5,129 nt of DNA, from contig JAFAZM010000163.1 of NCBI GenBank assembly GCA_019239785.1, positions 1-5,129 on the forward strand, read 5' to 3'. Below the pieces are notes generated by a model that worked only from the letters and a program-made list of their open reading frames with translations, did no database searches and was not told where the DNA came from. Position 1 is the stretch's first letter. Each line of letters opens with the position of its first letter. The position numbers were made by a program, and so were the translations under genes. This document shows, piece after piece, positions 4,066 through 5,129 of this stretch. Source of the stretch: Sphingomonadaceae bacterium (lineage in GTDB: Bacteria > Pseudomonadota > Alphaproteobacteria > Sphingomonadales > Sphingomonadaceae).

Positions 4066-5129
4066 TCAGCCGCCCGGCGGCGCCGGTCGCGGCTCGTCGG
4101 GATCCTGGATCAACGTGCCTTCCTCGAACAGGAAGCCGGCGATGTCGGGCTTGCCGGCGGCGTCGAGAACGGTCCTGAAGATGATCAGCAGCGGCACCGC
4201 GAGCAGGGCGCCGGTCGTCCCCCAGACCCAGGCCCAGAAGCTCAAAGCGAGCAGGATCAGCAGGGGGTTGATGGTGAGCCGGCGGCCGACCACGGTCGGC
4301 GTCACCAGGTTCGCCTCGACCAGATGGACGCCGACGAAGCAGATCGCGGGCAGGAAGGCGTAGGAGGCGTGGCTGAAGGTCATCAAGCCGCCCACCGCAA
4401 GCAGCAGCGCGGAGGCGATCGGGCCGAGATAGGGGATGTAGTTCAGCACCGCGACGATGCCGCCCCACATCAAAGGCGAGGGCATGCCGAGCAGGTAGAG
4501 GATCAACGAGACGACGGCGCCCATGCCGAGGTTCACGATGGTGATCGTGCCGAGATAGGTCGAGGTGGCGTCGACTACCTGCTGGATCACCCGCGCCGTG
4601 GTCATCGCCCCGTCGAAGCTCGCGCGGCCGATGATCGTGCGCTTGCGCATCCGCGTCCAGCCGGAGAGGAAGAAGAAGATCACCAGCACCGCGAAGAACA
4701 TCTGGATCACCGCGAACGGCGCCGAGGTGGCGATGATCTGGAGCAGCGAATTGGGCGTCTCGACGGTCACCGTCTGATGGGCGAGGCCGCCGGCGCGGCC
4801 GAACTGGCGGGCGACGTCGTCGATGAAGCTCTGCAGGTCCGAATAGACGTCGAAGAGCGGCCCCAGGGTCTGGCGGATGCGGCCGATCCGCTCGGGCAGC
4901 TGGCGCACCCATTCGCTGGCCGGGAAGATGATCGCCGCGACCGCGGCATTGGCGACGGTGAGGAAGAGAATGAGGCAGATGAAGGCAGCGAGCGGTGACG
5001 GCACGCGCCGCCGCTCGAGCCATTCGAGCACCGGCACCAGGGCGATCGCGATCACCAGGGCCGCGGTCACCGGCAGGAAGAATTCGGCGCCCGCCCGGAG
5101 CGCGAACGGCAAGGCCAGCAGCAGGCCCG
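4066..5129 (-). CDS. AI-2E/PerM family transporter (N-terminus beyond window edge)
   Basis: This is a polytopic inner-membrane protein of the AI-2E transporter family (PF01594; TqsA, PerM, YdiK type). Some members export autoinducer-2 or other small molecules, and others are cation/proton antiporters, so the substrate cannot be called. At least 353 codons are visible. Counting from the TTG at 5112, hydrophobic segments lie at about 10-30, 40-63 and 131-150, then 186-210, 214-242, 251-268, and 282-315. A largely soluble stretch at 64-122 separates the N-terminal helices from the rest, as in the family. Hallmarks are LNYIPYLGP (223-231) and E266 with LVTPTVVGRRLTINPLLILLAL (269-290). The frame stays open to the window edge, reading GLLLA before TTG 5112 within the first membrane helix, so the true start is almost certainly outside. 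The C-terminal tail DPDEPRPAPPGG is Pro-rich. tRNA-Asp follows on the same strand. Confidence 0.93.
   Translation of the reverse strand, partial: GLLLALPFALRAGAEFFLPVTAALVIAIALVPVLEWLERRRVPSPLAAFICLILFLTVANAAVAAIIFPASEWVRQLPERIGRIRQTLGPLFDVYSDLQSFIDDVARQFGRAGGLAHQTVTVETPNSLLQIIATSAPFAVIQMFFAVLVIFFFLSGWTRMRKRTIIGRASFDGAMTTARVIQQVVDATSTYLGTITIVNLGMGAVVSLILYLLGMPSPLMWGGIVAVLNYIPYLGPIASALLLAVGGLMTFSHASYAFLPAICFVGVHLVEANLVTPTVVGRRLTINPLLILLALSFWAWVWGTTGALLAVPLLIIFRTVLDAAGKPDIAGFLFEEGTLIQDPDEPRPAPPGG

Noticed and set aside
4060..4998. Long plus-strand open frame (312 codons) opposite the AI-2E transporter gene
   Set aside because: The product is a low-complexity run of charged residues (Arg, Asp, Glu, Gln, His) mirroring hydrophobic codons on the other strand. 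The transporter frame has clear family motifs.
4019..5023. Second minus-strand frame (334 codons) overlapping the transporter
   Set aside because: It is in a different phase of the same strand, is rich in Arg, His and Pro, and has no motifs. It is a shadow of the real gene.

Overview
The window is high-G+C DNA read as part of an alphaproteobacterial chromosome, most likely from a sphingomonad. The order zapA, 6S RNA, 5-formyltetrahydrofolate cyclo-ligase is widely conserved in proteobacteria. The small coiled-coil gene before zapA, a DUF2842-type membrane protein after the cyclo-ligase, and a divergent transketolase gene point to Alphaproteobacteria. The paired C-rich/G-rich inverted repeat resembles elements common in sphingomonad intergenic DNA. 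The taxonomic call comes from memory of gene order and protein style, not from a search.

Layout: (1) 1-1374, minus strand: the N-terminal 458 codons of transketolase, running off the left edge. (2) 1375-1686: a divergent intergenic region with the tkt ribosome-binding site and a candidate tkt promoter, a roughly 100-bp G/C-rich inverted-repeat element, and a candidate promoter whose start point would fall on the start codon of the next gene. (3) 1687-3166, plus strand: a compact cluster of a small coiled-coil protein, ZapA (stop/start overlap), 6S RNA, 5-formyltetrahydrofolate cyclo-ligase and a DUF2842 membrane protein. (4) 3171-3689, minus strand: a CPBP-family intramembrane protease converging on the cluster with a 4-nt gap. 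Its promoter region carries two tandem copies of a 16-bp palindrome. (5) 3900-3976, minus strand: tRNA-Asp(GUC) with encoded CCA and its own promoter. (6) 4066-5129, minus strand: most of an AI-2E/PerM-family membrane transporter whose N-terminus lies beyond the right edge.

The genes are mainly housekeeping: pentose-phosphate metabolism, division-ring assembly, global RNA polymerase control, folate salvage and translation. No mobile element, phage gene, CRISPR array or defence island is visible. The two points most worth a second look are the 6S RNA, whose predicted terminal helix contains the start codon of the downstream gene, and the tandem palindromic operator in front of the CPBP protease. 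Long open frames opposite tkt and the transporter are high-G+C shadows and were not annotated.
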